Below, piece after piece: positions 1 to 11,300 of a stretch of DNA of 64,000 bases. A program made the translations under genes and the position numbers. The number at the start of each line of letters is the position of its first letter. Position 1 is the stretch's first letter. The stretch spans positions 13,144,001 to 13,208,000 of the forward strand of contig OZ059897.1 in NCBI GenBank assembly GCA_964057225.1. Direction: 5' to 3'. Source of the stretch: Auanema rhodensis (taxonomy: Eukaryota; Nematoda; Chromadorea; Rhabditida; Rhabditidae). The notes beneath the pieces were generated by a model. The model made no database searches. It was not told the origin of the DNA and saw only the letters and a list, made by a program, of their open reading frames with translations.

Positions 1-1031
1 TCCATATCCACTCCAATACCTAAATTATTTTTTATTTTTCTATTAAATTTTAATATTAATACCAAATTTTATTTATCCATAACCATGGCATTCTTTCATG
101 TAAAAATGCTAATTCATTTAATCTTTGTACAGCTAATACATATGGGTGATTATGTTGAGTTTGGGCTGAAACTGTAGTCCCCATTGCTGTTTCTGAAGAA
201 AAAACCAAAAATATATTTAGAACATGTCTTTAACATTTACCACAGATGATATCTAGTGCACATCTTTTAATATATGGAAAGATATCAAACATTTCATCCT
301 TATCAGCAAATCTTTCGACTTGTTCTACGAAAATCTATAAATACCATTTGATATTAGGATAAAATTAAAGAAAAAATACTTTTGATTGAAAGTCATGAAC
401 TACTAAGAAATCATTCAAAACTTGGAAATGAAATGATGGTGTTAATAGCTTTCTTCGTTTATACCATTTTTCACCTAAAGTCTTTATTATTTCTTCAATA
501 ACAAAGATGATATTATGTACCTTTTGATATAAGCAATCCATTACCCAACCATTGCTCCAAAATATTATACTCGGGTCCTTTAGAAATATGCACAGTACTT
601 TCCAATATAACCTGATAATAAAATTATTAGTTATTTATGTAATATTTCTCACTTGAATAACAGTTAGATAAATCGAAAACTGACTTTTGCTTCCTCAGGG
701 CGAATACAGAAAACAAGTGGACGAAACGAAAGCCAAAGTTTGATTAAACCATGGCCTTTAGATGAGTAATATATTCCCCAATCTCTCATTTGCAATGTTA
801 AATCTGAACTATTTACAGTCTAAAACCTTGATTAGAGAGAAAAAAATAAGAACCGATAGGATTGAATTTGAACTGCCATGTAGTTCCAACAATTGGTAGA
901 GCTAGAGGACCCGGTAGTTGATCCACAAGTTTAACCAACCTTATCCGATTACTGATTAATACAAATAATTGTTTCCAGAATAAAGCAATGAATGTTAAAA
1001 TGCAACATAATAAACAAAACGTTATTGACAT
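1..1031 (-). CDS. Cytochrome P450, CYP4 (CYP4V-like), 5' part only
   Basis: Start codon at 1031; the gene runs off the left edge, so only the N-terminal part (roughly 230 residues) is visible. The protein opens with a hydrophobic anchor, then the proline hinge LPGPLALPIVG. Later exons give TVHISKGPEYNILEQWLGNG, then KWYKRRKLLTPSFHFQVLND (the helix-C WxxxR block typical of CYP4), then FDIFPYIKRCALDIICETAM. Exons seen: 854-1031, 685-819, 521-611, about 360-481, and further ones to the edge. The intron at 482-520 is only 39 nt. The I-helix, ExxR and heme-binding cysteine lie outside the window, so catalytic integrity cannot be judged. By family knowledge CYP4 enzymes are ER-anchored monooxygenases, often fatty-acid omega-hydroxylases. 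Family call is strong; subfamily is inferred. Confidence 0.9.
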
Positions 1032-4000
1032 TTTCGTTAATTTTGTCTGAAATTTTTATAATTTTATATAAAATTTATTCGATGAAAAATAAATAACATG
1101 TATGACCAAAATTAAAAAAAAAACTACAATATGCAAGTTCAAGCATCCTGATACACATGTCATGTTTGGTTTTGATAACGAAAAATTATTTGACTAATCA
1201 GTTAATAACAAACAAAAGATCACGTTCTTTGTATTTATAAGTTTATCAGATTTGTAATCAAAGTTAATGACGATTTCATTTTACTTCATGAAACTTTGAT
1301 GAAATATTAAATAAATTAAATGAGATTCTTAAATAATTCTATCATAATCTATATAAATGAAAGAAAAACATTTTTTTAACAAAATGAAAAAAATAAAATT
1401 GGAGCTCTTTCTCGGATGTTACTAGCTTTATGACTTTAGAATAATTTATTTTCATTTACTGATATACATATGTATATGTAGATGAGATTAAACTAGACTA
1501 CTTTTAATTATTTATCAAACAAACACATTTTAATCAAAAATATACTAAAGATAAGAATATTTTATATATTTCTTTATTGAATAAATATATTTTAGATTAA
1601 TCTTCGAATTCTTTATAATGGTTCGATGAAAAGGAAAAGCAGAAATAAAAAACAAATGCATAATTAGATCAATAGGCTACAAATTAATTTTCATATATTT
1701 TTTATAAGTTAAATATAAGTAATTTATATTTCATTTTATTTTATTTTTACATTACTCATCACACAGTTATTTTTTGTTTCTGATATTGATTTTACTCCCA
1801 TACTATTCATGAATGTCCGAATAAGAAACTAGAATATTTGTTACTAAAGAGGATTCACCTCATTCAAAATGTCATTAATCTAACTTGAAATATGTTCAGG
1901 TTTATCTTTCCTCATGATTCTTTAATCAGATGGTTTTAACGATATTTCCGCTTCTATTTAATGCTTAATGCTTTGCAGTTTTCCTCGGCATTTTGTCTAA
2001 TTTAGTTGAAGAAAAGCTTCGATATCCCCAAAAAAGGCTTCAGCCATTAAACGACAATCCATATCGCATATAGCAGACATAAACTTTCAATGAGTCTTAG
2101 CGAGAAACAGCGAAACATACACTGCTCTTCAGGGCTATCATCTGACTGCCTCGCTTCAAATACATACAACACAAACCTTGTTTGATTTTTTTTCTTCATG
2201 AGTCTGCTTGCTCGTCCATTTGTTTATTTTACTGATAAAAGTTCAAAGTAACTATCAGCCTCTATTCAACTCATCAAGTACTCAAGTTCAATTTCATCAA
2301 AACGAGAGCAAAGTAGAAAACTTATATTTAAATTCGGAGTAATATGTACATACATCCATATATACATACATACATTAATATTTTCTCAATATTTCTTTAC
2401 CATATACCCTAAAAGTTTGTTTTGTTTGTTAATCTCTAAATCAAGCCAATGTTTCAAGTGGCTTTAAAACGAAATTAAGAGGTTTCCTTAACTTGGGAAC
2501 ATTTTTTACTACGATAGCCGTACACAATCTAATCTCTCAAAAAGAGCAAACGCCATCACGCATTACGTTAGACTTCTCTGAAAATTTGTTTCCAAAGAAG
2601 TGAATAGAAGAATAGATTAAATGGAAAAGAAGGAAAGAAATTTGAGAAAAAACTGAAAAACGAGTGAGAGATAGCAATCCTCAACACAACCATTCTCAAC
2701 CCTTTGCATGTATGAAATAATATTAGAAGCTATTTTGAAGAATTTATAACATCAATTAGTTGACGATTGTGTTTTCTCCTTTTACTCCCATCATGCTTCT
2801 AATCAAGTTGAACGAATATTAGTAATATAACTAAATCAAACGTTAACGCCTACTCACTTGCTTATCATTGCAATGTAAGAATAATTTCATCTAAAAATGC
2901 CAAACACATGCTTTATGACACATTGATGTCGGAAATATGTTATGATTCCTTTAGTATATAAGATAGTTGATTTCACAAATTGTATTTATTTAATTTTTTC
3001 ATATCTTTTTTCAGCTTTCCATCGTGAATTTGTATGAACTATTTGAGAGAAAACGAAATATTATTTGGAAGCTTAACTGTCTTTCACTCGCACTGTTTCT
3101 GTTCTTAATCTATCTAACCGTTTCCTAGCTTTTTATAAAGTAGGGTTTCTATGTCCTTCTTCATCTGAATCACCCGTTGCGACGGCTTTTTTGCTCATAC
3201 GCATAGACTCGGAAGTTTTTTCTGGGCTTCTGATCGCGTCTCATCTCGTGTGCGGACACTTTTTTGCTGAGCCAGCTGGTGGAATGCGAGTTCCAACGCC
3301 TGGCAACCGGGCAGCTGTCCCTATCCTCCGATTCTCCTTTCAATCGACGTCGCACCCACCGGAATTGGTTAGATCCCAGATTCCAGAAAGAGAGAATCTT
3401 CCGAGAATGCCAATGCTATTAGAACTGCCGAGGAAGCCAGAACTAATCATCTGATATTTTTTGTTTCTGCTACTCTATGCTCTATTCAATGGCTATTCAT
3501 ATATTTTATTCTTTATTCTTCTCGTATGTTTCTATCTATCCTCATTGTTGTCGACACTAGTTAGTGTATTGCTCGCATACACACATGCATATCAGGTTCT
3601 ATGAGGTTTACGCTTTAAAGCTTATGTTCTACGAACACTATCCATCAAATAAACAATCACTTTAATATATTTAATTTAACGTTATCTATTAAATTTAGTT
3701 TTATAATCGTAGATTTAATTCTTTTAGCAGTCAAATGGATTTAAGCGCTGTTCTTGATTAACTACGTATTTTCTCTATAAATGCCATTTGAAACAAAACT
3801 GATAACGATTACCTCTGAGAATAGTTTTAAGTTTATCAACTCGAAGATTTCGTTTTCGAATTACTCGTCTTATTTTCTGAAAAAAAACCTTTTGTTGAAG
3901 AATATAATACAGATAGAAAGACTAGACAACACAGTTCATCTCAATTAAATTAAGTCGTCACCTGATTGTAACTCGGATCGTTGATCACTTTTTCTTATAT

Positions 4001-4631
4001 TTTTTACTTTCAACATACTTTGAAAACATATTAAGATCTCATTTATGTCTTTCTTAATATTTCTTATGTGCTTAAATCATTCAATAACTTTAATAAGCCC
4101 CCATTTAAAATCATTTTCTTCGTTATAGCGCATATTAGTTCCATTAAATTTTTTTTCATCTTCTAGGTTACAATTTATCAATATAATACACGATTGCTAA
4201 TATATATATATACATTATGAATGCTCATATGTTAGTTGTATTCTATCAATCACGGATATCCTGGTTAATTCCTGCATATTCCTTAAATAACTTCCTTAGA
4301 AGCCTATCAATATTATTTGTTTTATATGCTTTATAAAAATTTTATTTGTTTCAGAAAGCATTGTTCTGTCTTGTTATTGACTAAACTTGTGCAGTCAATG
4401 TTTAATTTTATACACACCCTACTCTACTAATTATGAAATCAAAACCCAGGCCCATTCAGCCAACATTCTTCTACATAAACTTTATTTTTCATTTCATACA
4501 CTACATATTTTTATAATCTCTAAACTGATGTAGATTTTTTTTTGATAAAAATAATTGATGTTATAGTAATGTTTTTAGATAAACACTTTTTATACTATCA
4601 TACCTCAAAGTTGGTCAAAAAGTTTGTCTGT
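1032..4631. other. Intergenic, 3.6 kb, no gene recognised
   Basis: AT-rich sequence between two divergently transcribed genes. No chain of exons with good splice sites was found. The exception in composition is a G+C-richer patch at about 3165-3455, open in both directions without a recognisable protein (see findings). Confidence 0.6.
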
Positions 4632-5634
4632 ATGTCGCTTAGTGTGAACCGCTTAACTCTGTGGCTCCGTTGTGGAGTTGATGGAGTTCGTGCTTGTGGT
4701 GATCCTTCTTCACAATATTTATTCATGCTTCTCTTACTAAAAGCACAACATGATCCACGGCTCAAGTTTGATGTCCGAACGCTCAACGAATCTAAGCCGC
4801 CTCCAGAGTTTCGTGAAGTAAGTGAGGTGTCTTTATATAACAAAACATACAAATTTATATTTTTTATTTTGAAAGTTATTATTTTTTGACATTTGCCACA
4901 TCTTCAAAGTTTGATTAGAAGATTTAGATTGTATATTGATAATTTTTTCACAGGCGGGTGTCAGGCGAGCGCCTGCATTGCAAGTATCGGAAGAATCAGC
5001 ATTTTCCCACGAAGATGATATTTTGGAAGAATTAGAAAATTATGAACCAAAAAAACAGACGACAGAAGAAGCAGAGAGTGCTGAAAATGCAATGGTCAAC
5101 CTTTTCAGAAATTTCGCATTTTATATCAAGGATGTGAATAAAGATTCAAAAGTAAGTAAAAGTGAAAGTTAATCATAAGAAATTTAAATTTAAGGGATTG
5201 ACAACTGAACTATACCGCTTGGATGAATATTTAGCATCCACTGGACACAAGTTTTTGTGCGGAGATGAACCATCACCTTTAGACTGCTTACTTCTCCCTC
5301 GTTTACACTCTATTAGAATCGCTGCAAAGGTAAGAAGCCTAGTATTTTTCGTTTAATATTTGTTTTATAACAATGTAGACTCTGAAAAATTATGATATCC
5401 CAAGCGATTTGACTCATGTTAAGAGATATATCAATAATGGATATAACTTAGAAATGTTTAGAACAAGTTGCCCATGTGATCAAGTAAGACATACATTTCA
5501 TACTAAAACCTCACTCTCGCATTATTTAGGAAATTATATTGCATTGGATTGACAGACCGGGAACAACTCCTATAACTTCAACCAGAAGATCTCAAATATC
5601 TCGACAAAACCCTACATATTCTCTATTGATTTAA
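4632..5634 (+). CDS. CLIC family protein (EXC-4/EXL-1 type)
   Basis: Five exons, all phase 0: 4632-4817, 4954-5151, 5195-5329, 5379-5483, 5530-5634; 242 residues, the usual CLIC size. The N-terminal thioredoxin-fold part contains ACGDPSSQYLFMLLLLKA, aligning with the CLIC glutathione-site motif CPFSQ but with Asp in place of Cys, as reported for invertebrate CLICs. It is followed by NESKPPPEFRE. The all-helical C-terminal half contains FLCGDEPSPLDCLLLPRLHS, YDIPSDLTHVKRYINNGY and the signature SCPCDQEIILHW. The start at 4632 follows an acceptor-like AG; an upstream in-frame ATG at 4542 is less likely. CLICs move between soluble and membrane forms; in C. elegans EXC-4 maintains excretory-canal tubes. 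EXC-4 versus EXL-1 orthology is not resolved. A possible extra 3' exon (RRSEPEIYREEG) lies at about 5911-5947. Confidence 0.9.
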
Positions 5635-6350
5635 TACAAAATTATGTTTTACAACCGAAAATATAAAGATTTATTAAATAAGTCGATTTTTACTTCCACT
5701 TCCAATAATTTTAACAATCAAACGAAGAGGAATCCACGCATTATGCGTGACACTTCTGTGAAGAATAATCAAGCAATTTTCAAATTTTTAAAATTATTTG
5801 GCAAAATAGTGATGACCACATTTTTGAAAAGGCCTCTTCTGAATGAAATGATAATGTATATAAGGGAGAAGCGAAAGGCATAAAACTATACGTATTTCCA
5901 TTATTTGCAGAGGAGATCTGAGCCAGAAATTTACAGAGAAGAAGGAGGTAGGTGTAATAATAATGACTAACAAATTTTAAAAGAAATAATAAAATTATCA
6001 AGTTGTACAATATCAACAGAAGTTAGAAACTAAAACATGACAAAAAGTCCTGAGGTGCAAGATTATTCGGGTAACACAAGAATTACCGTACAAATTATTA
6101 ACAGAATTGAATAATTACAAAAAAAATTAGAAGATTATTATTACTTCAGACAATTGCGCATGTGCTCCTTGTCGAAAGCTATTTCAGAAAACGAGAGCAA
6201 AAGCGAAATTAGAAGTCAAAAAAAATTTTTTTTGACTTTTAACTTAAAACACTTTTTTAAATATAATTTTGAATTTGGTTTATGGTAATTTTTAATTTTA
6301 AAATTTTTATTGAAATTTCAATGAGGATGGCCAGAAACTTTTGCGCACAC
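5635..6350. other. Convergent 3' region between CLIC and nurf-1 genes
   Basis: Contains the two 3' UTRs. An open lysine-rich frame at 5644-5883 (+) and a short exon-like segment at about 5911-5947 could be an alternative CLIC 3' end but show no family motif. A 7-bp palindrome with one central base lies at 5735-5749. Confidence 0.45.
6306..6311 (-). terminator. Poly(A) signal AATAAA for nurf-1 3' end
   Basis: AATAAA about 40 nt after the final nurf-1 stop at 6351, the expected place for a short nematode 3' UTR. Confidence 0.55.
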
Positions 6351-8354
6351 CTAATATATAAATTGCTCATACATTGCTGGATCTACCATAACATCCATTA
6401 GTTGATCTGTATCAATATCCAGGGAACTATCAATAGTTCGACTTTCTGATGGCTAAAATGAAAATATTACAAATAGAAGAACTACGGTTGGCATACTTTT
6501 CTTCTATCTTGAGTTCTTCTAGATTCGATTTCGTTATGAACATCGGCGACTTGAGTTTCAAAGATTTTTTCTAATGTTTCAGCGCATATATTAATTGTGC
6601 CTTCCTAAAATTTGCAAAATAGATATAACACTAGATTGATAATAGACCTTGAAAAACGATTTTGCATTTTGAAGCATTAACCGAACATCGTCAGCAAATT
6701 CATTTAAGGTGTGATATTCCAAGTTTTCTAGTTGTTTTTGTATGATAGATAGATCTGAAACAACAATGCTTACTACAATACTTCAACAAGAAATAGTTCT
6801 ACCTATAGGTTTCAGTATGGTTTTCCTATAATCAGGATACTCTTCTTCGTCAATAGGCTTTTGGAATGGCCAAGACATTCGATGTTCGCACAATTGGTCA
6901 AATAATTTCCAAACAACAGGGTAATCCGAACGACTATAACACACATCTTTGAAAAATTAATTCAAATTAAATAATACCTTAATGGAACCCGATTATTGCT
7001 ATCACTATCTGCAGATTCATATCCATCTTCTTGACGAGTTACCGATTCTGGCTTATTATCTCTAGCTTGACTACAATCAGGGCACATATATTCAGATATT
7101 TTTTCGACAAACCTAAATAGTAACGTTGAAATACACATTTCAGAAATAAAGCACTTACTCTCTTGTAATACCAACACAAGCAGGATGAAACCATCCTTGA
7201 CATCCATCACATCCAACATAGAATTCCGAATCGTTGTATTCGGTACGACATTTACAATATAAAGGAACAGGTTTCGGCTGAATACAGTGAGGGCATGTCC
7301 AAGAAGAAAGACCATCGCATTCTTCCTCTGAGATCCCAACACATTTTCCATGGTACCATAGATTACAGCTACTACATGCAAGATAGAACCTAAGAATATA
7401 AGTTTGAATTCAAAAAGAATATATTTATAAATTGCCTGAATGGATTGTAGCGTTTTTGACAGATGCAATGAGGAAGATTAATGTCTAATCCGGCAGGCGG
7501 TGGTCTGCGTAGCTTCTTACGTCCTCCACCATCAGAATCATCGGAACCCTGAAATTTAACAAAAACATAGAATATTATAAAATGAATGTGTTACCATATC
7601 ATAAGAATCAAACGGTTTCTTAGGTGGTCTTCCACGTCTTCTCGGTGAAGCAACAACGCTTTGGGACTCTTCCGTAGAACTGCATTCTTCTTTAAGTTTT
7701 CTAAGTTTATCAGCTTTCCTCGGACTTTTTTGAGGTTGTGGAGACCATCTACTAGCTTAAAAAAAATTTTACTTTCAATATAAAACGGCTTCCATTACAA
7801 TTACTAGATCTTCTTTCATTTCTACGTTGCGGTGATTGAACTTCAATGAGATTTTCAATATCTACGTCCTGCAAATAATGCTATAACAAATTAGCATAGT
7901 AATATTACTCACATCTATAGCATCATCTTTCTTGGCATCCCCTGGCTCGTTCCATTTCACGGCGTCACCACCAAGACTAATCTCAGCAGGGTTAACAACT
8001 TGGCGAGGAGCCTCTTGCTCTGGTGACTGTTGACGCTTGACAACTGTAAAAAATATATGCAATAACTGAAAAAGAAAACAAAAAAAAAGTTGTTCAGAAT
8101 GTATTAGCTAGACAATACGGACCATTCAATATAATGCCCATATCTTGCTCTTCGCACTTATCAATGGTAATTAAATCATCTGGAAACATTGCCTTTCCGC
8201 AATCTAATAGATGTCCAAAAGCTCTCCAATCTTCTTCTTCAGAAGCAAATTTCGGTATTTCATCGAGAAAGTCGACGAGAGAAGGGCAAGCAGATAATGA
8301 GCCAACTCGATCACTACAGGTGGAAGATTGGTATTCACCAATCGCGATAGTCAT
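6351..8354 (-). CDS. nurf-1: Putative C-terminal nurf-1 isoform from internal start
   Basis: The exon beginning at 8356 carries ATG at 8352-8354 (MTIAIGEYQSSTCSDRVGSL), with an in-frame TAA two codons upstream in the genomic sequence. The exon also joins in phase to the preceding coding exon (GRGQK plus a split Ala codon), across a 558-nt intron (8357-8914) that is roughly ten times longer than its neighbours. An internal promoter in that intron would give a product with only the two C-terminal PHD fingers and the bromodomain, matching the short C-terminal isoforms known for C. elegans nurf-1. The exons are certain; independent initiation is inference. Confidence 0.55.
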
Positions 8355-11300
8355 GGCTTAGTCTTTTTGAATAATAGAAGATTAGGCTCATAAAGTGAAT
8401 AACGCAACGTTGAGATCGGAATTTAAATAGGGAGACAGAGATTCAGAGATCACGAGAAAACGGACAACAAATCATACGACAGGCTAATGAGGAGAAACAA
8501 GGAAGAGACGCTATAATGAATTTCTTTCTAGAAAGACCTGTACGCGCCGACTCATCCTTCTGATGCGACTCCCAATTAGAACGATGAAAAGACCAGGACT
8601 GATGAGAATAAAAGATCTCATATCTATCCGTTTTCAATAGACTTAAGGCAAATTGTGTCTCAATCTCCATTTCTTCCACAATGTGTCGCCAATCAACAGA
8701 AAACCTCACGCTATCTGCTGTAGGAGTTCTATTTCTCTCAGCTTGTTGTTCAAATTCAAGTGACCACGAGAATGATGTCATAAACACGACAGAATTGTTC
8801 AAACAGAAGCATAAGAAACAGAATAATCACGTACCATTCTCGCAAGATATACAACATAAATCATAAATAATAATAATACTAATGAAACAGGATGAAAATA
8901 ATCAAAAATTGTACCTTTCTGTCCGCGTCCTTTAGATTTCCTCCAAGGTGTCAACAAACCGCATTCTTCCTCGGCCTGATTTTCCAGAGCTGTCCTGAAA
9001 AGCACAAAATTTGTGATATATTTTTAAAAAATGCCTACCTCCGCTTGTTGATTTCCTTTCTCAGGCGATCAACATGTTGCGCAAGCATTACCTCCCGTTG
9101 ATTAGAGAACATTCGCCTACTTCTTGAAATATAAAAATCTTTATTCATTTGATTGCCTATCCTACCGTATTTTATCAAGCTCAAACCTATTTCGAGGTCT
9201 TTTTAAGTGAGATTTATACCACCCATGTTGCTTATCCCATCGACAAACTTGTGTAATAATGGTGTCAAGCATCTAAGACAGATAGTATATTATGTCTTAC
9301 AGGTTAATAAAAAATGTTTCAAATTTTAACACAAACCTGTTTTATAGACTTTTGTTCTGGAGTATCATCCTTAGTAGGCATTAAATTAGATGAATAAGTT
9401 AAAGGTTGCTTGCTCAATTGTGAAAATAGATTTGTACCGACTTGCCCATATTGATTAATAATACGAGCTTAAAAAATATCGTTGAAAAATATTGTAAACC
9501 AAAATTCATACGATGTTGCCAATGATGCTCATTCCGTGTCTGCCCTCGCTTACTCTCCTCTTCTTGGCGCATTAGTTCCTCCTCTCTTCAAAGAATTACG
9601 TTCACCCCTTTTTTTTAAAAAAATTACCTGGCAATGGCTTCAGCAATAGCTCTCTCTTCATCTTCATTGGATTCAAATTCAAAACGGTATGGACGAGAAG
9701 GAAGTCTACACATGCCACATAAATGTTATCATTGGTATATTTAGTAACCTCATATTATCCACAATCCCCCGTTTCATACAAAACTCCTTATAGCTCGTAA
9801 TTCTCCGATTAGCAATATGAATAGATCCTCGATAGCCATTCTAAAACAAACCATACATAACAACGATAAAACAATGAAGACAGCGTAATGATTCAGAAAT
9901 ACGGCACCAGAAGAAGAATTGTGGTGCGGTAGCAAAAAAATTTCGATTTCCGCCTGAAGCTCTCAATCGAAGACAGATTCTACAGAAACGCTTCTCTTTA
10001 TTTCACCCACACGTATCACACAATATGTCGCAAATCGTGTGAGGTCACGAACAAGATTAGAATTCAAAATTTTTATCAGCATAAAACGCTACACAATTAT
10101 TTATATGCACACTAATAAACATAAAAAAGAAAGTAAAAACAAATTATACTCGTCATTTAGAATAAGACAACATTAGTTGGACGTCAAAGTGAAAAGTAGA
10201 AATCTGAGAAATCAAAACCTCACACGATCAACGAATATTATGAGAGCACGAGATGACTTAATAAAGAGTAAAGCGAACAAATAGAAATCTCAAAAAACTC
10301 GCGCTTTGCCGGTTGGGGACAGACAGAAGCGAGTATAGCTATTGCTCCATGGTAGGGTGGAAATCACCAATAAAATCACCATCAACCACAAATTCTTCTC
10401 CATAGCCAACAATATCTTCATCATGAGCTGTACTTGAACTCTGAAAAGAGCAGTGTGCTATGAATAATACTGGGCATTGCTTACCGCCTGCATCACTTGA
10501 CTGACGGGAACGCCTGAGCTGTTTCTAGATATGATTCTTTGAACAGGTCGCCCATAGCCATATGCTTGTGCTACTCTAGCCGGAGGCCTACCAGGTGGTC
10601 TTATTCCCTGCTCGGCCATTTGGGTATATTCCTTAATTTATTGTCTTAGTCAGGAACCCGTTATAGAACCTTACATCAACAGATGGGTTATCACCATAAT
10701 AAACCTGATCAGTACGAATAGGAACAGGCCTACTAGGTCGTCGAACCAATTGAACATTAGGTTGTCCTGACATTACTCCAGGATTTCCAGTAGCTAGCTT
10801 ATCTACAGGAACCCTTTTGACAAAAGATTCATCACTAGGTTCAACACGAGAAACAACTCGTGACTGAGTTGAGGCAACAACTTGCTGCCCATTTTGACCA
10901 ATTCTCAAAACTTTGGCTGCTCCATCTACAGGACGCACCATTGCAGTTCTGATTGGCCGTGCCGTAGTTATAATACGCCTCTGAACAGAGCCAGCCCCTC
11001 CCATAACGGTTTGATCAGATGATGTTGAACTAAATAATAAAATATACCCAAACAAAAAAAAACAATCTCATACGGATTAGATTGATTTACAACAGCGCGA
11101 ATAACAGTACTGCTGGAGCTTGGAGTAGTTTCTCCGTCTTTTGCATTAACAGGGCGTAAAAACTGAGTTGACCCGTCTGATCTTCTAATCATCAACACCT
11201 TGCCATTTTGAGTTTGCCTCTGAAAATATAATAACTTTCGAGCAACAGAAAAATGGGCAATACCTGTACAGGTGGCTGCGAATAAACAACTTGGCGTGGT

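Noticed and set aside
4598-4852. 84-codon minus-strand ORF
   Set aside because: Exact antisense shadow of CLIC exon 1, which has clear family motifs and splice sites.
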